Shown here piece after piece: positions 8,967 through 18,756 of a stretch of DNA of 64,000 bases. This DNA is from Algoriphagus aquimarinus (GTDB taxonomy: Bacteria; Bacteroidota; Bacteroidia; Cytophagales; Cyclobacteriaceae). The position numbers and the translations under genes were made by a program. Position 1 is the stretch's first letter, and every line of letters begins with the position of its first letter. The notes under the pieces are model-generated. The model saw nothing but the letters and a program-made list of their open reading frames with translations. It ran no database searches and had not been told where the DNA came from. The DNA is taken from NCBI RefSeq assembly GCF_007997215.1, contig NZ_VORW01000002.1, forward strand, positions 1 through 64,000, written 5' to 3'.

Positions 8967-10061
8967 TTATTCTGTGATCGGATTAATAGTCTCAATACTA
9001 CCGTTCTCCAAATGCTTTAAAGGAGTTACTTTGATGTTTCGTAAATGAGTTTTCCCAGAAAGCTCCGTGTCATGATAATAGATAAACCAGTTACCGTCTA
9101 CTTCCACGATGGAGTGATGATTTGTCCATCCTTCTACTGGATTTAGGACAACACCTCTATAGGTGAATGGCCCGTAAGGATTGTCTCCTGTGGCATAAGC
9201 GATGAAATGCGTATCGCCAGTGGAGTAGGATAAATAATAAGTGCCGTTATACTTGTGAATCCAGGCTGCTTCGAAGAATCTTCTGTCATTATCTCCATTT
9301 AAAAGGTCTTTCCCGTTTTCATCCAAAATTTTGACCCTCTTCGGTGTTTCTGCAAACTGAAGCATGTCACCACTCATTTTGGCTATAATTGGACCCAAAG
9401 CGGGCTGATCGTCTGCTGGAAGTCCATCCGTAGGGGCAGCTCCTTTATCGTCGAATTTATTGTTTCTATACTTTTGCAACTGACCTCCCCAAATGCCTCC
9501 AAAGTACATGTAATAAGAACCGTCCGAATCTGCGAAAACAGAAGGATCTATGCTGTAACTTCCTTTGATCGGCTCAGGCTGTGCAGTGAATGGACCTGTC
9601 GGTGAATCTCCAACGGCAACACCGATTTTGAATATGTCTTTCTCATCTTTTGCTGGAAAATAGAGGTAGTACTTTCCGTCTTTCTCAGCGGCATCCGGTG
9701 CCCAAAGTTGTCTTTTTGCCCAAGGAATATCATCTACACCAAGTACTTTGCCATGATCCGTAATAGTGCCGCTGGGTGAATCCATCGAGTAAACATGATA
9801 GTCCATCATATTGAAATGCGCTCCCAAGTCATCTTCTGCCACATCAGACTCCACGTCATGGGAAGGATATATGTAGATCTTTCCATCAAAAACATGAGCT
9901 GAAGGATCTGCAGTGTAATGGTCCGTGATCAAAGGCTCGGCGAGATACTTCGAAGTGATATCAGCCACTTTAGCTTCCTTCACAGTCTCAGTGGGTTGAC
10001 TGCAGGATGACAATACAAGAAGGGTACAAAATATAGGTGAATACTTCATTAGGTTTTGCAT
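8967..10061 (-). CDS. Glycoside hydrolase family 43 lipoprotein
   Basis: 364 residues from ATG 10061 (an ATG at 10049 is equally possible). The signal ends in the lipobox LSSC, so the enzyme is probably lipid-anchored. Five-bladed propeller signatures of GH43 are present: the general-base Asp in TADPSAHVFDGKIYIYP, the pKa-modulating Asp in SIDPSVFADSDG, the general-acid Glu in RFFEAAWIHKYNG, and the His of NHHSIVEVDG. GH43 enzymes cut arabinosyl or xylosyl side chains and related linkages. The frame is open to ATG 10181, but that extension would bury the signal peptide. It is divergent from the GMC operon, with a palindrome between them. Confidence 0.85.
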   Translation of the reverse strand: MQNLMKYSPIFCTLLVLSSCSQPTETVKEAKVADITSKYLAEPLITDHYTADPSAHVFDGKIYIYPSHDVESDVAEDDLGAHFNMMDYHVYSMDSPSGTITDHGKVLGVDDIPWAKRQLWAPDAAEKDGKYYLYFPAKDEKDIFKIGVAVGDSPTGPFTAQPEPIKGSYSIDPSVFADSDGSYYMYFGGIWGGQLQKYRNNKFDDKGAAPTDGLPADDQPALGPIIAKMSGDMLQFAETPKRVKILDENGKDLLNGDNDRRFFEAAWIHKYNGTYYLSYSTGDTHFIAYATGDNPYGPFTYRGVVLNPVEGWTNHHSIVEVDGNWFIYYHDTELSGKTHLRNIKVTPLKHLENGSIETINPITE

Positions 10062-10212
10062 AAATAGGTTTGATTGGGGTACCAGTTTTGAATATAATTT
10101 TAAAAAATGATTTTCATCAATAATGTGCTGATGAATTAAGGTATATACGCGGTTAATATGGAGGAATTCCATTGATGCCAATGATTTACCTTTGGTGGAT
10201 TTAACAGATTGG

Positions 10213-10233
10213 ATATAATGTAAAACATTATAT
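10213..10233. promoter_or_regulatory. Palindrome upstream of the GMC operon, candidate operator
   Basis: Perfect 9-bp inverted repeat ATATAATGT-AAA-ACATTATAT, 28 bases before the start of the plus-strand GMC operon and in the spacer shared with the divergent GH43 gene. The symmetry and position suit a regulator binding site over the promoter. No regulator gene is adjacent. Confidence 0.4.
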
Positions 10234-10260
10234 TAGACCCTTGATAACCCAATCAAACCT

Positions 10261-10797
10261 ATGAACCGAAGAAACTCACTCAAAATCCTGGGCGGTACAG
10301 CCGTAGGGATTGCCGGACTCGTACTGGCAGACTGGAAGTGGCAGCTACTCGATGGCTTTAACCATAAAGGCTTTTTTACTTCTAAAGAAGAAAAACTTAT
10401 TTCCAGCATCGCAGAGACCATTATTCCAGAAGGTCTACCGGCCAAAACTCGCTCCGCAGATGCAAAGCCAATTGGAGCGCTTAGCACAGGCACGGATATT
10501 TACCTGATGAAGCTTTTTGAGCATTGCTATGAAAAGGAAGATCAGGATAAAATCAAACTTCAACTAGCTGCTCTGAATGAAAAAGGCTTTTTAAAAGCTT
10601 CTCAAGAAGAACGTGAGGCTATGCTCTTGGGGCTCAATTCCTCAGAAAATGAGGATGAAAAGGAGTTTTTTAACCTCATGAAGTCACAAACGATCACTGG
10701 TTTTACTACGGTGAAAGAAGTGATGGTTGACTATAGAAATTATAAAGTTGCACCTGGGTATTACAACGGGTGTGCTGATTTACCTGCCCAAACCTAA
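10261..10797 (+). CDS. Gluconate 2-dehydrogenase subunit 3-like small subunit, Tat-exported
   Basis: 178 residues. The N-terminus MNRRNSLKILGGTAVGIAGL is a Tat-type signal with the twin arginine. The body fits the small subunit that accompanies GMC flavoenzymes (gluconate 2-dehydrogenase subunit 3 family; LacC-like in glucoside 3-dehydrogenases) and is needed for their export and maturation. It stops 6 bases before the GMC gene, so the two are co-transcribed and probably exported together, since the large subunit has no signal of its own. It carries no catalytic motif. Confidence 0.82.
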   Translation: MNRRNSLKILGGTAVGIAGLVLADWKWQLLDGFNHKGFFTSKEEKLISSIAETIIPEGLPAKTRSADAKPIGALSTGTDIYLMKLFEHCYEKEDQDKIKLQLAALNEKGFLKASQEEREAMLLGLNSSENEDEKEFFNLMKSQTITGFTTVKEVMVDYRNYKVAPGYYNGCADLPAQT

Positions 10798-10803
10798 GCT
10801 ATC

Positions 10804-12501
10804 ATGTTACAAGATTCAAAAGAGAAAAGAACCTACGATGCTATCGTGATTGGCTCAGGCGCTAGCGGTGGCTGGGCAGCCAAAGAACTGACAGAAAAAG
10901 GCCTAAAAACACTCGTACTTGAGCGAGGTAGGATGGTCAAACATATTGAAGATTACCCTACAGCATCCAAAGCCCCTTGGGAATTTGAGTTCCGAGGAGC
11001 TGTTCCATTGGAAAAAAGATCAGGATTGGGCGGCGGCCGATGGTTGCGTGAGGAAACTGCTCATTGGGCACTTGCGGAGGATGAGCAACCGATTATACAA
11101 GAGAAACCATTTCGTTGGTTTCGAGGATATCACGTAGGAGGGAAGTCGCTGCTTTGGGCTAGAGCTACTCAGCGATGGAGTGATTTTGATTACGAAGGTC
11201 CAGCGCGTGATGGTTTTGCGGTGGATTGGCCAATTCGCTACAAGGACTTGGAGCCTTGGTATACTCATGTGGAAAAATTTGCTGGAATTGCCGGAAATAA
11301 GGATGGGTTAGCCGAGCTTCCCGATTCTGAAGTGATGCCAGGTTTTGATTTGAGTTGTATCGAAAACTATTATAAGGAGCAATTAGCCTCCAACTTTGAT
11401 AATCGCTACTTGATCCAAGGCCGATGCGCGCATTTGACTGACCCGCAGGAGATTCATAAACAACAGGGGAGAAATAAGTGTCAGAATCAAGGTATGTGTA
11501 ATCGTGGTTGTATTTATGGAGGATATTTCTCTGCAAATGCATCTACACTGCCATGGGCAGAAAAAACAGGAAATCTTACTATACGGCCTGATGCGGTGGT
11601 GGAATCAATTATTTATGATGATGCCAAAGGCAAAGCAACTGGCGTGAGAATTATCGATAGGAATACGAAAGAAGAGATTGAATTTTATGCAAAGATCATC
11701 TTCGTAAATGCTTCTACGATAGCTTCTAATGCCATTTTACTTAATTCAAAATCTTCCACATTTTCAGGAGGAATAGGAAACGAAAATGGCTTGATGGGTA
11801 AATTCCTTGCTTGCCATAATTACAGGGGTAAAGGGAATGCGAGTTTTGAAGGTTTTGCGGATAAATTCAATGACGGTCGAAACCCTGGGCATGCCTATGT
11901 ACCGAGATTCCGAAATGTATTCAAGCAAGACACAGATTTTCTTCGAGGGTATTCCATCGGGATGTCAGGAGGTCGTGGCTTAGGTTCGGATACCAGCATG
12001 ATAGGTGATGAGCTTCGTGATAATCTACTGAATCAAAAATACGGAACTTGGCATATGTCTGCATGGATGCAAGGCGAGACAATTCCCGTGGAGGATAACC
12101 ACGTTCGACTAAGCACAGATCAAGTCGATAAATATGGGATTCCGCAAATCATACTTTCTGTAGAATGGAAAGACAATGATGATAAGATGGTGGCTGACTT
12201 TATAGAGCAACAGACGCTGATGTACGAGAAAGCTGGGTTTACAAATATCAAAGTTGAGGACTCGCACTCGGATCCAGGTTCGGATATCCACGAAATGGGC
12301 GGTGTACGTATGGGGCGTGATCCAAAGACTTCACTTCTGAATGAATGGAATCAACTTCATCACTGTAAAAATATCTTCGTTACGGATGGTGCCTGTATGA
12401 CTAGCACCAGTACTCAGAATCCTACGCTGACTTTTATGGCGCTGACTGCCCGATCTGCAAATTATGCAGTAGACGAGCTGAATCGTCAGAATTTGGGGTG
12501 A
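10804..12501 (+). CDS. GMC-family FAD oxidoreductase, large subunit
   Basis: 565 residues. The FAD-binding GSGASGG motif lies at 17-23 and is followed by the acidic end of the second strand (LVLERG). The C-terminal catalytic region holds IHEMGGVRMG and STQNPTLTFMALTARSA, the His/Asn pair of GMC enzymes. A cysteine cluster (CQNQGMCNRGC) in the middle recalls the Fe-S site described in some sorbitol/glucoside dehydrogenases. There is no own signal peptide, so export probably depends on the Tat partner encoded just before. Oxidation of a sugar or glycoside is likely, possibly at C3. Downstream lies a TIM-barrel sugar isomerase-like gene. Confidence 0.85.
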   Translation: MLQDSKEKRTYDAIVIGSGASGGWAAKELTEKGLKTLVLERGRMVKHIEDYPTASKAPWEFEFRGAVPLEKRSGLGGGRWLREETAHWALAEDEQPIIQEKPFRWFRGYHVGGKSLLWARATQRWSDFDYEGPARDGFAVDWPIRYKDLEPWYTHVEKFAGIAGNKDGLAELPDSEVMPGFDLSCIENYYKEQLASNFDNRYLIQGRCAHLTDPQEIHKQQGRNKCQNQGMCNRGCIYGGYFSANASTLPWAEKTGNLTIRPDAVVESIIYDDAKGKATGVRIIDRNTKEEIEFYAKIIFVNASTIASNAILLNSKSSTFSGGIGNENGLMGKFLACHNYRGKGNASFEGFADKFNDGRNPGHAYVPRFRNVFKQDTDFLRGYSIGMSGGRGLGSDTSMIGDELRDNLLNQKYGTWHMSAWMQGETIPVEDNHVRLSTDQVDKYGIPQIILSVEWKDNDDKMVADFIEQQTLMYEKAGFTNIKVEDSHSDPGSDIHEMGGVRMGRDPKTSLLNEWNQLHHCKNIFVTDGACMTSTSTQNPTLTFMALTARSANYAVDELNRQNLG

Positions 12502-12560
12502 TGAGATTTAGAGAATAAGAGATTTAGAGAAAACGGATATACACATATAAAAAAATATTT

Positions 12561-13421
12561 ATGAAAAAGATCAAAGTGACTGTTTTGTTACTGCTGTGTT
12601 TTGGAATAGCAGAAATGAGTTTTGCTCAGAAAAAAGGCGATCCGCTCATGCAAGCTCCGCTTGGAGTTCAGTCGTATTCCTTCCGAAATCACTGGGCAAA
12701 TGGTGTAGAATCTACACTTGATATTATCCAAGAAATGGGCTTCACAGAGCTAGAAGGAGGAGCGCCAAGAGGAATTAGCACGGAAGAGTTTCTTAAACTT
12801 TGCGCAGCCAGAGGAATAAGTATTCCTTCCACCGGAACAGGTTTTGAAGCATTGGAAGCAGATCCTCAGAAAGTTGCCGATCAAGTGAAAGCATTAGGAG
12901 CGAAGTACGTGATGGTGGCTTGGCTGCCTCATAACGGAGACTTCACCAAAGCAAATGCAGATCGTGCGATCAAGGCTTTCAACGAAGGCGGAAAAGTGCT
13001 GGCGGAGAATGGAATCACATTTATGTACCATGTGCATGGCTATGAATTTCAGCCGTTTGAGAAAGGTACTTTGTTCGATTACATAGTTAAGAACACCGAT
13101 CCAAAATATGTTTCCTTCCAAATGGATGTGATGTGGACGCACTTCGGTGGAGGAGATCCAGTGGCTTTGCTGAAAAAATACGGTAAAAGATGGGTTTCAC
13201 TACATCTGAAAGACTTCCGAAAAGGTGCTCCAACAGATATGACAGGCTTAACTGGCCCAGAGAATGATGTGACCTTGGGAACTGGCGAACTGGATATTCC
13301 AGGCATTCTTCGTGAATCCAATAAGATCGGAATCAAGCATATGTTTATAGAAGACGAAAGCGATGAAGAGCTGGAAAACCTACCTAAGAGCATCGCTTAT
13401 TTGAAAAGCTTGAAGTATTAG
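12561..13421 (+). CDS. Secreted TIM-barrel sugar isomerase/epimerase-like protein
   Basis: 286 residues with a cleavable signal (about 1-22, ending EMSFAQ). The rest is a xylose-isomerase-like TIM barrel: LGVQSYSFR near the start, FMYHVHGYEFQPF, SFQMDVMWTHFGGGDP, SLHLKDF and HMFIEDES carry the metal-binding His/Asp/Glu residues typical of the family. A signal peptide on such an enzyme points to a periplasmic substrate. It follows the GMC gene by 59 bases and may act on its keto-sugar product. It could be a lyase or hydrolase rather than an isomerase; members of this fold with both activities are known. Confidence 0.8.
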   Translation: MKKIKVTVLLLLCFGIAEMSFAQKKGDPLMQAPLGVQSYSFRNHWANGVESTLDIIQEMGFTELEGGAPRGISTEEFLKLCAARGISIPSTGTGFEALEADPQKVADQVKALGAKYVMVAWLPHNGDFTKANADRAIKAFNEGGKVLAENGITFMYHVHGYEFQPFEKGTLFDYIVKNTDPKYVSFQMDVMWTHFGGGDPVALLKKYGKRWVSLHLKDFRKGAPTDMTGLTGPENDVTLGTGELDIPGILRESNKIGIKHMFIEDESDEELENLPKSIAYLKSLKY

Positions 13422-13512
13422 GGGTGAGGGTTAAGCGATTATTTGAAAGAATATTATTGAAAACATGGACCAGCAAAAACAAGAAACGTATTTTTCAAAA
13501 TAACTAGCTAGC

Positions 13513-14340
13513 ATGAATAGACGCCCTTTTCTCAAAAACTTATCCCTGCTCGGAAGCGGCTTGGTTACCTTGCCATTGGCGGGGTTTCCTCTTACACTTT
13601 CCAAAACTGAGCAGGAGGAAGTTTTTTCACCTGTGTTTAAATTTGTAACCGCTTCAGACGGTCATTTTGGACAAGCAGATACTGATTTTAAGGCCTCCCA
13701 CCAAAACTTGATACAGGCGATCAAGCGCGAATCAGATGTGGACTTGGTCGTCTTCAATGGGGATTTGATTCACGATGATCCAGTCTTTATGCCTGAAGTG
13801 AAGAAAGTATATGATCAGTTGTTACCCCTGAATTACTATGTAGTGAAAGGAAATCATGACAAAGTATCCGATGCCAGATGGCTTGAAATCTGGGGTCAAG
13901 CTTCCAATACATTTTTTACGGTCAAGGATGATTACGGAATGATTATTCTCAATTCTTCCAATGAGGCCGGAGATTACCTTTGCGTAGATGTGGATTTTTT
14001 ACAAACAGCTTTGTCCAAAACCCAAAGCCTAAAGCAGGTGTTCCTCTTTATCCATATTTCGCAGAAAGATTGGACAAGACATGGTGTGGATTGTCAAGGA
14101 GTACTCGATCTTATTGCTAGCTATCCGAATGTAAAAGCTACTTTTCATGGGCATGATCATGATGTGGATGGTATCATTTGGAATCAAAAAAAGCCTTACT
14201 TCTGGTCAGGTCATTTCGGTGGGAGTTGGGGCAACCCATTTCCGAGCTACAGGATTTGTGAGGTAGATGAACAAGGAAAAACAAGGACTTCCTTAAAACG
14301 AGTTTCCGATGGCCTCATTCTAAATTCGCATCAAATTTAA
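13513..14340 (+). CDS. Secreted metallophosphoesterase
   Basis: 275 residues. The start MNRRPFLKNLSLLGSGLVTL looks like a Tat or Sec signal with a twin arginine. The calcineurin-like motifs are complete: DGHFG, NGDLIHDD, KGNHDK and FHGHDHD, giving the two-metal centre. The substrate is unknown; related secreted enzymes hydrolyse phosphomonoesters or diesters. It lies 91 bases after the TIM-barrel gene in the same direction and may belong to the same transcript. The ATG at 13513 is the only start that puts the signal at the N-terminus. Confidence 0.82.
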   Translation: MNRRPFLKNLSLLGSGLVTLPLAGFPLTLSKTEQEEVFSPVFKFVTASDGHFGQADTDFKASHQNLIQAIKRESDVDLVVFNGDLIHDDPVFMPEVKKVYDQLLPLNYYVVKGNHDKVSDARWLEIWGQASNTFFTVKDDYGMIILNSSNEAGDYLCVDVDFLQTALSKTQSLKQVFLFIHISQKDWTRHGVDCQGVLDLIASYPNVKATFHGHDHDVDGIIWNQKKPYFWSGHFGGSWGNPFPSYRICEVDEQGKTRTSLKRVSDGLILNSHQI

Positions 14341-14559
14341 AGCCTTTTTCTTCTCGCAAAAGTGTTCCATTTCAGGTCATTTAGCTTTGATCAAGATTAA
14401 TAAAGTATTTGGAAGATGGATATCTTAAGGCTGAATTTATAATTAAAATGAAATCAGATTTGCTAGATTGAATTGCCCTCCTAGGAATGCTCAGAAAGCA
14501 TATCTCACAGTTGGCTTAAATTGATAAATTGAATTTTGCAGTAAAAAAAACGGTAAAGT

Positions 14560-15153
14560 ATGTGGTGGCAGTATCTATTAGTATTTTTTGGTGCACTTCT
14601 ATTTGATATAGTACCTTTTCCTTTTCTGCCTGCATTTACGATAATGATGTTTTTACAAATCATTTTTCAGCTAAATGTGTGGTGGGTAATAGTGATAGGG
14701 GTAGCCGGTTCAGTTTTGGGTAGATATATTCTGCTTTTATATACTCCATTTCTAGCAGGAAAGTATTTGAATACTTCGAAGAATATTGACATTCAATTTC
14801 TTGGTGAGAAAATGAATGAGAATAAGTGGAAAGGTCAACTCTTTGTGCTTGCTTATTCGTTGTTGCCGCTTCCTACCACACCACTTTTTCTAGGTGCTGG
14901 GATTTCAAAGTTGAAGACTAAATATATTATCCCGGCATTTCTCATCGGCAAGTTTACCAGTGATACCTTAGCATTATTTCTAGGAGAATATGCCGTAGAA
15001 AATGCCGAGTCTTTATTGGAGAATGCATTTTCCTTACAATCTATCGCAAGCCTTCTATTAGCCCTGTTTCTACTTTTTTGTTTGTTTTTCATAGACTGGC
15101 GAACCCTTATCCAAACCAAAAAACTCGTGTTTAATTTTAAAATACTGAAGTAG
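14560..15153 (+). CDS. DedA/VTT-like integral membrane protein
   Basis: 197 residues, mostly hydrophobic, with about five membrane segments. The central pattern YSLLPLPTTPLFLGAGISKL, with paired prolines before a Gly-rich re-entrant turn, resembles the VTT/DedA fold thought to move lipid carriers or other lipids across membranes. Family assignment is by overall pattern only, so confidence is moderate. The 219 bases before it hold no clear signal. No functional link to the glycosidase genes around it is evident. Confidence 0.55.
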   Translation: MWWQYLLVFFGALLFDIVPFPFLPAFTIMMFLQIIFQLNVWWVIVIGVAGSVLGRYILLLYTPFLAGKYLNTSKNIDIQFLGEKMNENKWKGQLFVLAYSLLPLPTTPLFLGAGISKLKTKYIIPAFLIGKFTSDTLALFLGEYAVENAESLLENAFSLQSIASLLLALFLLFCLFFIDWRTLIQTKKLVFNFKILK

Positions 15154-15413
15154 TTAGCTCATTCTCATTGTTCAAATAGGCAGTAGAAGGATGATTGAAA
15201 ATGCTTTCGTTTTACCTGCGAGTTTTGAATTTTACATTTAAGATTCCCGAAATTTTCAATCCCTATTAGTTTCCATTTGGACTTATTGGAAGTCATTTTT
15301 TTTTGGTATGTTTAGTTATGCTCCAAAATTCTGAACCCCTAGATTTTAATGGAGGATAATAATCAGAAGACAAAGAATCATTTTGACATAAATAACCCAA
15401 AATTAAACCTGTC

Positions 15414-17456
15414 ATGCCCAAGTCAATTAACCTAATCCTCTTATTACTGCTTTTTATTGCGACCGCTTCTATGGGTCAAGGAACCTATAAGTTCCAGCCA
15501 AGGATAGAAGCCCGATCTGTTGACATGATTCATCAGGATCAGCTAGAATTTAAAGATCTCAATAAGAATCATAAACTGGATATCTATGAGGATTGGAGGC
15601 AGTCGATTGATCTTCGGATAGGGGATCTGCTCAGTCAAATGACCTTGGATGAAAAGGTTGGGATGCTTTTGATCAATACCTTAAATGCCGAGGAATATGG
15701 CAGAGTATCTGAAAAAGCGGTTGACTTTATAGAAAATGAAAAGATGACCAGATTCATTTTTAGAAATTCGGTCACTCAAAATCCAGTCAGAACAGGTGGT
15801 TCAGGAAATGGATTTGCCGGAGTTCAAATCACTCCATTTGAAGCCGCGCAGTTTATGAATTCGGTACAGGAAATGGCCGAAAGTAGCCGTCTTGGAATAC
15901 CGCTGATGTTTAAGTCCAATTCAAGGAATCATATGGAATATGATGCAAGAGCAGGGATAAATGTGGAATCTGGAGCATTTTCAGCTTGGCCAAAAGAAAG
16001 TGGACTTGCTGCCACCCAAGATTTAGAACTGATTGCTGATTTCGCGAAGATCATGGCAGAAGAATGGACTTCAATTGGACTAAGAGGAATGTACGGATAC
16101 ATGGCTGATCTATCTACCGAGCCACGCTGGTATAGAGTCCACGAGACATTTACTGAAGACAGTAAGCTTGCCTCCGATATCATTTCAGTCTTGGTTAAAA
16201 ATCTACAGGGCGAAACATTGAATTCGAAAAGTGTGGCTTTAACCATTAAGCATTTTCCTGGTGGTGGTCCACAAGAAGGAGGAGGAGATCCGCATTATGA
16301 TTTTGGTAAAAATCAGGCCTATCCTGCGAATATGTTTGATTACCATGTCGCGCCATTTAAAGCCGCAATTGAGGCTGGAGCTTCATCAATCATGGCTTAT
16401 TATGGGATTCCAGTCGGTCAGCCTTACCTCCCAAATAATGTTGGAATGGCGTTTTCGAAGGGTATTTTGACAGATCTTTTAAGAACAAAGCTTGGTTTCA
16501 AAGGCTACATCAATTCTGATACGGGTATCATTGGAGATAAAGCTTGGGGATTAGAAGACAAAAGCGTGGAGGAGCAGATTCTAATAGCCATAGAAGCGGG
16601 AACAGATATTTTGTCCGGTTTTAATAACAATCAACAACTTCTTGATTTGGTGAATTCTGGTAAGCTCCCTGAGGCTAGAGTTGATTTATCAGTTACAAGA
16701 CTTTTGAAGGAACAATTTGAGTTGGGATTATTTGAGAATCCATTTGTAGATCCAAATCGGGCCTCCTATTTAATTGGCAATCCGGCTTTTCAAAGAAAAG
16801 CTGACCTCGCTCAAAGAAAATCTATCGTGCTACTTCAGAATAAAGATGTACTTCCGCTATCAACTCCTGAAGAAAAAGATTCCTTGAACGTATTCACCAT
16901 GGGAGTAAATTCAGCTCTTTTCAAAGAAAGTGCATGGTCTGGGATCAAAGCTGTTTCGGGAGATTATGATATATCCAAAGGTGAAAAAATGCCTGTTCCG
17001 TCAGAGGATACTGATTATGCTATTATCCGAGTTCATGTGACAAATATTGGAGGTGCAGAGCGAAGGTTTGGTGGTGCTCAGCCTGATGAACTTAATTTTC
17101 TGGGATTTTCAGATATGGCCAAATCTAACTCTTGGAAAATCACCCCTTCATTGGAAGATATACAGACCGTCATGCAAAAAGTAGGTCCTGAGAAAACTGT
17201 TTTATCAATTGATTTTCGCCAACCTTATGTGCTTGATGAGGCAAGTGGTATTCTAAATTCTGGAGTGATTTTGGCAACCTTTGGGGTAAGTGATGCAGCG
17301 GTGATGGATATCCTTACTGGGAAATTTAAGCCAACAGGAAAACTTCCTTTTGCTTTAGCAAATAAGTCTGAAGCTGTAATAACCCAAGATCCAGACGCAC
17401 CTGGATATCCCGAAAAAGACACCTTATTTCCATTTGGATTCGGTTTGAAATATTAG
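15414..17456 (+). CDS. Secreted glycoside hydrolase family 3 enzyme
   Basis: 680 residues. Signal peptide 1-21 (ends SMGQG), GH3 N-terminal TIM-barrel domain about 60-430, and C-terminal alpha/beta sandwich about 465-650 ending in the expected FPFGFGLKY. The KHFPGGG motif binds substrate, and the nucleophile aspartate is in GYINSDTGII. A Trp normally follows this Asp in many beta-glucosidases; here it is Thr, which may indicate another specificity. It probably releases beta-linked glucose or similar sugars in the periplasm, downstream of GH43. It stands alone, with 260 bases of AT-rich spacer (a run of ten T) before it. Confidence 0.88.
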   Translation: MPKSINLILLLLLFIATASMGQGTYKFQPRIEARSVDMIHQDQLEFKDLNKNHKLDIYEDWRQSIDLRIGDLLSQMTLDEKVGMLLINTLNAEEYGRVSEKAVDFIENEKMTRFIFRNSVTQNPVRTGGSGNGFAGVQITPFEAAQFMNSVQEMAESSRLGIPLMFKSNSRNHMEYDARAGINVESGAFSAWPKESGLAATQDLELIADFAKIMAEEWTSIGLRGMYGYMADLSTEPRWYRVHETFTEDSKLASDIISVLVKNLQGETLNSKSVALTIKHFPGGGPQEGGGDPHYDFGKNQAYPANMFDYHVAPFKAAIEAGASSIMAYYGIPVGQPYLPNNVGMAFSKGILTDLLRTKLGFKGYINSDTGIIGDKAWGLEDKSVEEQILIAIEAGTDILSGFNNNQQLLDLVNSGKLPEARVDLSVTRLLKEQFELGLFENPFVDPNRASYLIGNPAFQRKADLAQRKSIVLLQNKDVLPLSTPEEKDSLNVFTMGVNSALFKESAWSGIKAVSGDYDISKGEKMPVPSEDTDYAIIRVHVTNIGGAERRFGGAQPDELNFLGFSDMAKSNSWKITPSLEDIQTVMQKVGPEKTVLSIDFRQPYVLDEASGILNSGVILATFGVSDAAVMDILTGKFKPTGKLPFALANKSEAVITQDPDAPGYPEKDTLFPFGFGLKY

Positions 17457-17585
17457 TTTAAAATTACTGACGGCTATTGATGCCATTTTCATTTTCAAAT
17501 ACGTATGAGGTGAATAAATAAAATCCCGATAACCCAAACCCTTGAACAACTTTTCGTTTTTTAAACCTTCCAAAACAACTTACAC

Positions 17586-18473
17586 TTGGTCACCAAAATT
17601 TTAGTAGGGTTATTCATTGCCTTAATCTTGTATTTGCTTTTTCGCCCAAAGAAAATAAAAAGCGGATACGATGCGCCAGAAGTATTTCCAGAGAACTGGA
17701 GACTTTACCTGCTTCAGGAAGTGAATTTCTACGCTTCTCTTGACGAAGAGGATAAAGTTACTTTTGAAGCTGATATTTTACGATTTCTGAAGCGGGTGAG
17801 AATTACCGGAATCAAAACGGCCGTGGATGATGAGGATCGATTGCTGGTGGCAAGTAGTGCTGTTATCCCGGTTTTCGCCTTTCCCGATTGGGAGTATAGC
17901 AGTTTGCATGAAGTACTTTTGTATCCGGATTTGTTCACTGAGAAGTACGATTTTAGTGAGCAAAGTCGGAATATCTCAGGCATGGTAGGAAGCGGGGGAG
18001 TAATGCATCATGTGGTGATTTTTTCCAAACCTGCCTTGCATCTGGGTTTTGATAATGCCAGTGACAAAATGAATGTGGGAATCCATGAGTTTGTGCACTT
18101 GTTTGATAAGCAGGATGGAGAGATTGATGGTATTCCACATGTAATCATGAAGAATCAGGCAGTGTTGCCATGGCTGCATTTGATCAGCGAGAGTACAAAG
18201 GAAATGCTGTCGGGAAGAAGCGATATCAATATCTACGGCGCGACGAATAAGCAGGAGTTTCTGGCGGTAGCAAGTGAGTACTTTTTTGAGCGCCCTAAGC
18301 TTTTCAAGGAAAAACATCCTGAATTATACGACGTTCTTTCGGCCGTTTTTCAAACAGATTTGGCCAGCAGCCAGGTTGGTGATAATACCCTGAAGAGAAC
18401 GATTGGGAGAAATGATCCCTGTCCATGTGGTAGCGGAAAGAAATTTAAGGACTGCTGCATGAGCCATGATTGA
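17586..18473 (+). CDS. MtfA-like zinc peptidase with C-terminal SEC-C motif
   Basis: 295 residues, TTG start. An N-terminal membrane anchor (about 3-20) leads to an MtfA/PF06167-type domain with the zinc motif [16 protein letters not shown]. MtfA of E. coli is a peptidase that titrates the Mlc repressor of glucose transport. The tail [16 protein letters not shown] is a SEC-C zinc finger, found on many unrelated proteins that touch the ribosome or SecA-like partners. No upstream ATG allows the anchor, which supports TTG. It starts 130 bases after GH3 and has no Mlc homologue nearby. Confidence 0.82.
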   Translation: MVTKILVGLFIALILYLLFRPKKIKSGYDAPEVFPENWRLYLLQEVNFYASLDEEDKVTFEADILRFLKRVRITGIKTAVDDEDRLLVASSAVIPVFAFPDWEYSSLHEVLLYPDLFTEKYDFSEQSRNISGMVGSGGVMHHVVIFSKPALHLGFDNASDKMNVGIHEFVHLFDKQDGEIDGIPHVIMKNQAVLPWLHLISESTKEMLSGRSDINIYGATNKQEFLAVASEYFFERPKLFKEKHPELYDVLSAVFQTDLASSQVGDNTLKRTIGRNDPCPCGSGKKFKDCCMSHD

Positions 18474-18526
18474 ATTGGGATTTTAAGTTTTGAAAATTTA
18501 TGAATATATAAAAAGGAGATGAGGAT

Positions 18527-18617
18527 GTCAGCCTGAGCGAAGTCGAAGGCCCTTGTTACCAATTAATTAAAATTATTGTCCTCGATCCCGATAGCTATAC
18601 GGGACGCTCGGACTGAC
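18527..18617. repeat. REP-like dispersed inverted repeat (GTCAGCCTGAGCG family)
   Basis: The left part reads GTCAGCCTGAGCGAAGTCG and the right part reads CGCTCGGACTGAC, an imperfect inverted pair around an AT-rich middle. The same element recurs at 50085-50131 and as a tandem array at 41542-41636. It lies in a spacer after a gene, as REP elements do. Confidence 0.65.
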
Positions 18618-18654
18618 AATGTTTTCGGAGAAAAATATAAGCCCTCATGGGTAG

Positions 18655-18684
18655 TTAATTGCGAACACATGCGTTCGCAATTAA
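18655..18684. repeat. Perfect 12-bp hairpin before the NTF2-like gene
   Basis: The arms TTAATTGCGAAC and GTTCGCAATTAA are separated by ACATGC. No T tract follows on either strand, so it is not a typical terminator. It may be an operator for the gene at 18757 or a remnant of a mobile repeat. Confidence 0.45.
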
Positions 18685-18756
18685 GTTGGACGCATAACTG
18701 GATACTGACTAAAATTTGAAATATGGAAATTGAACCCTTAATAAGTATTAATCCTA

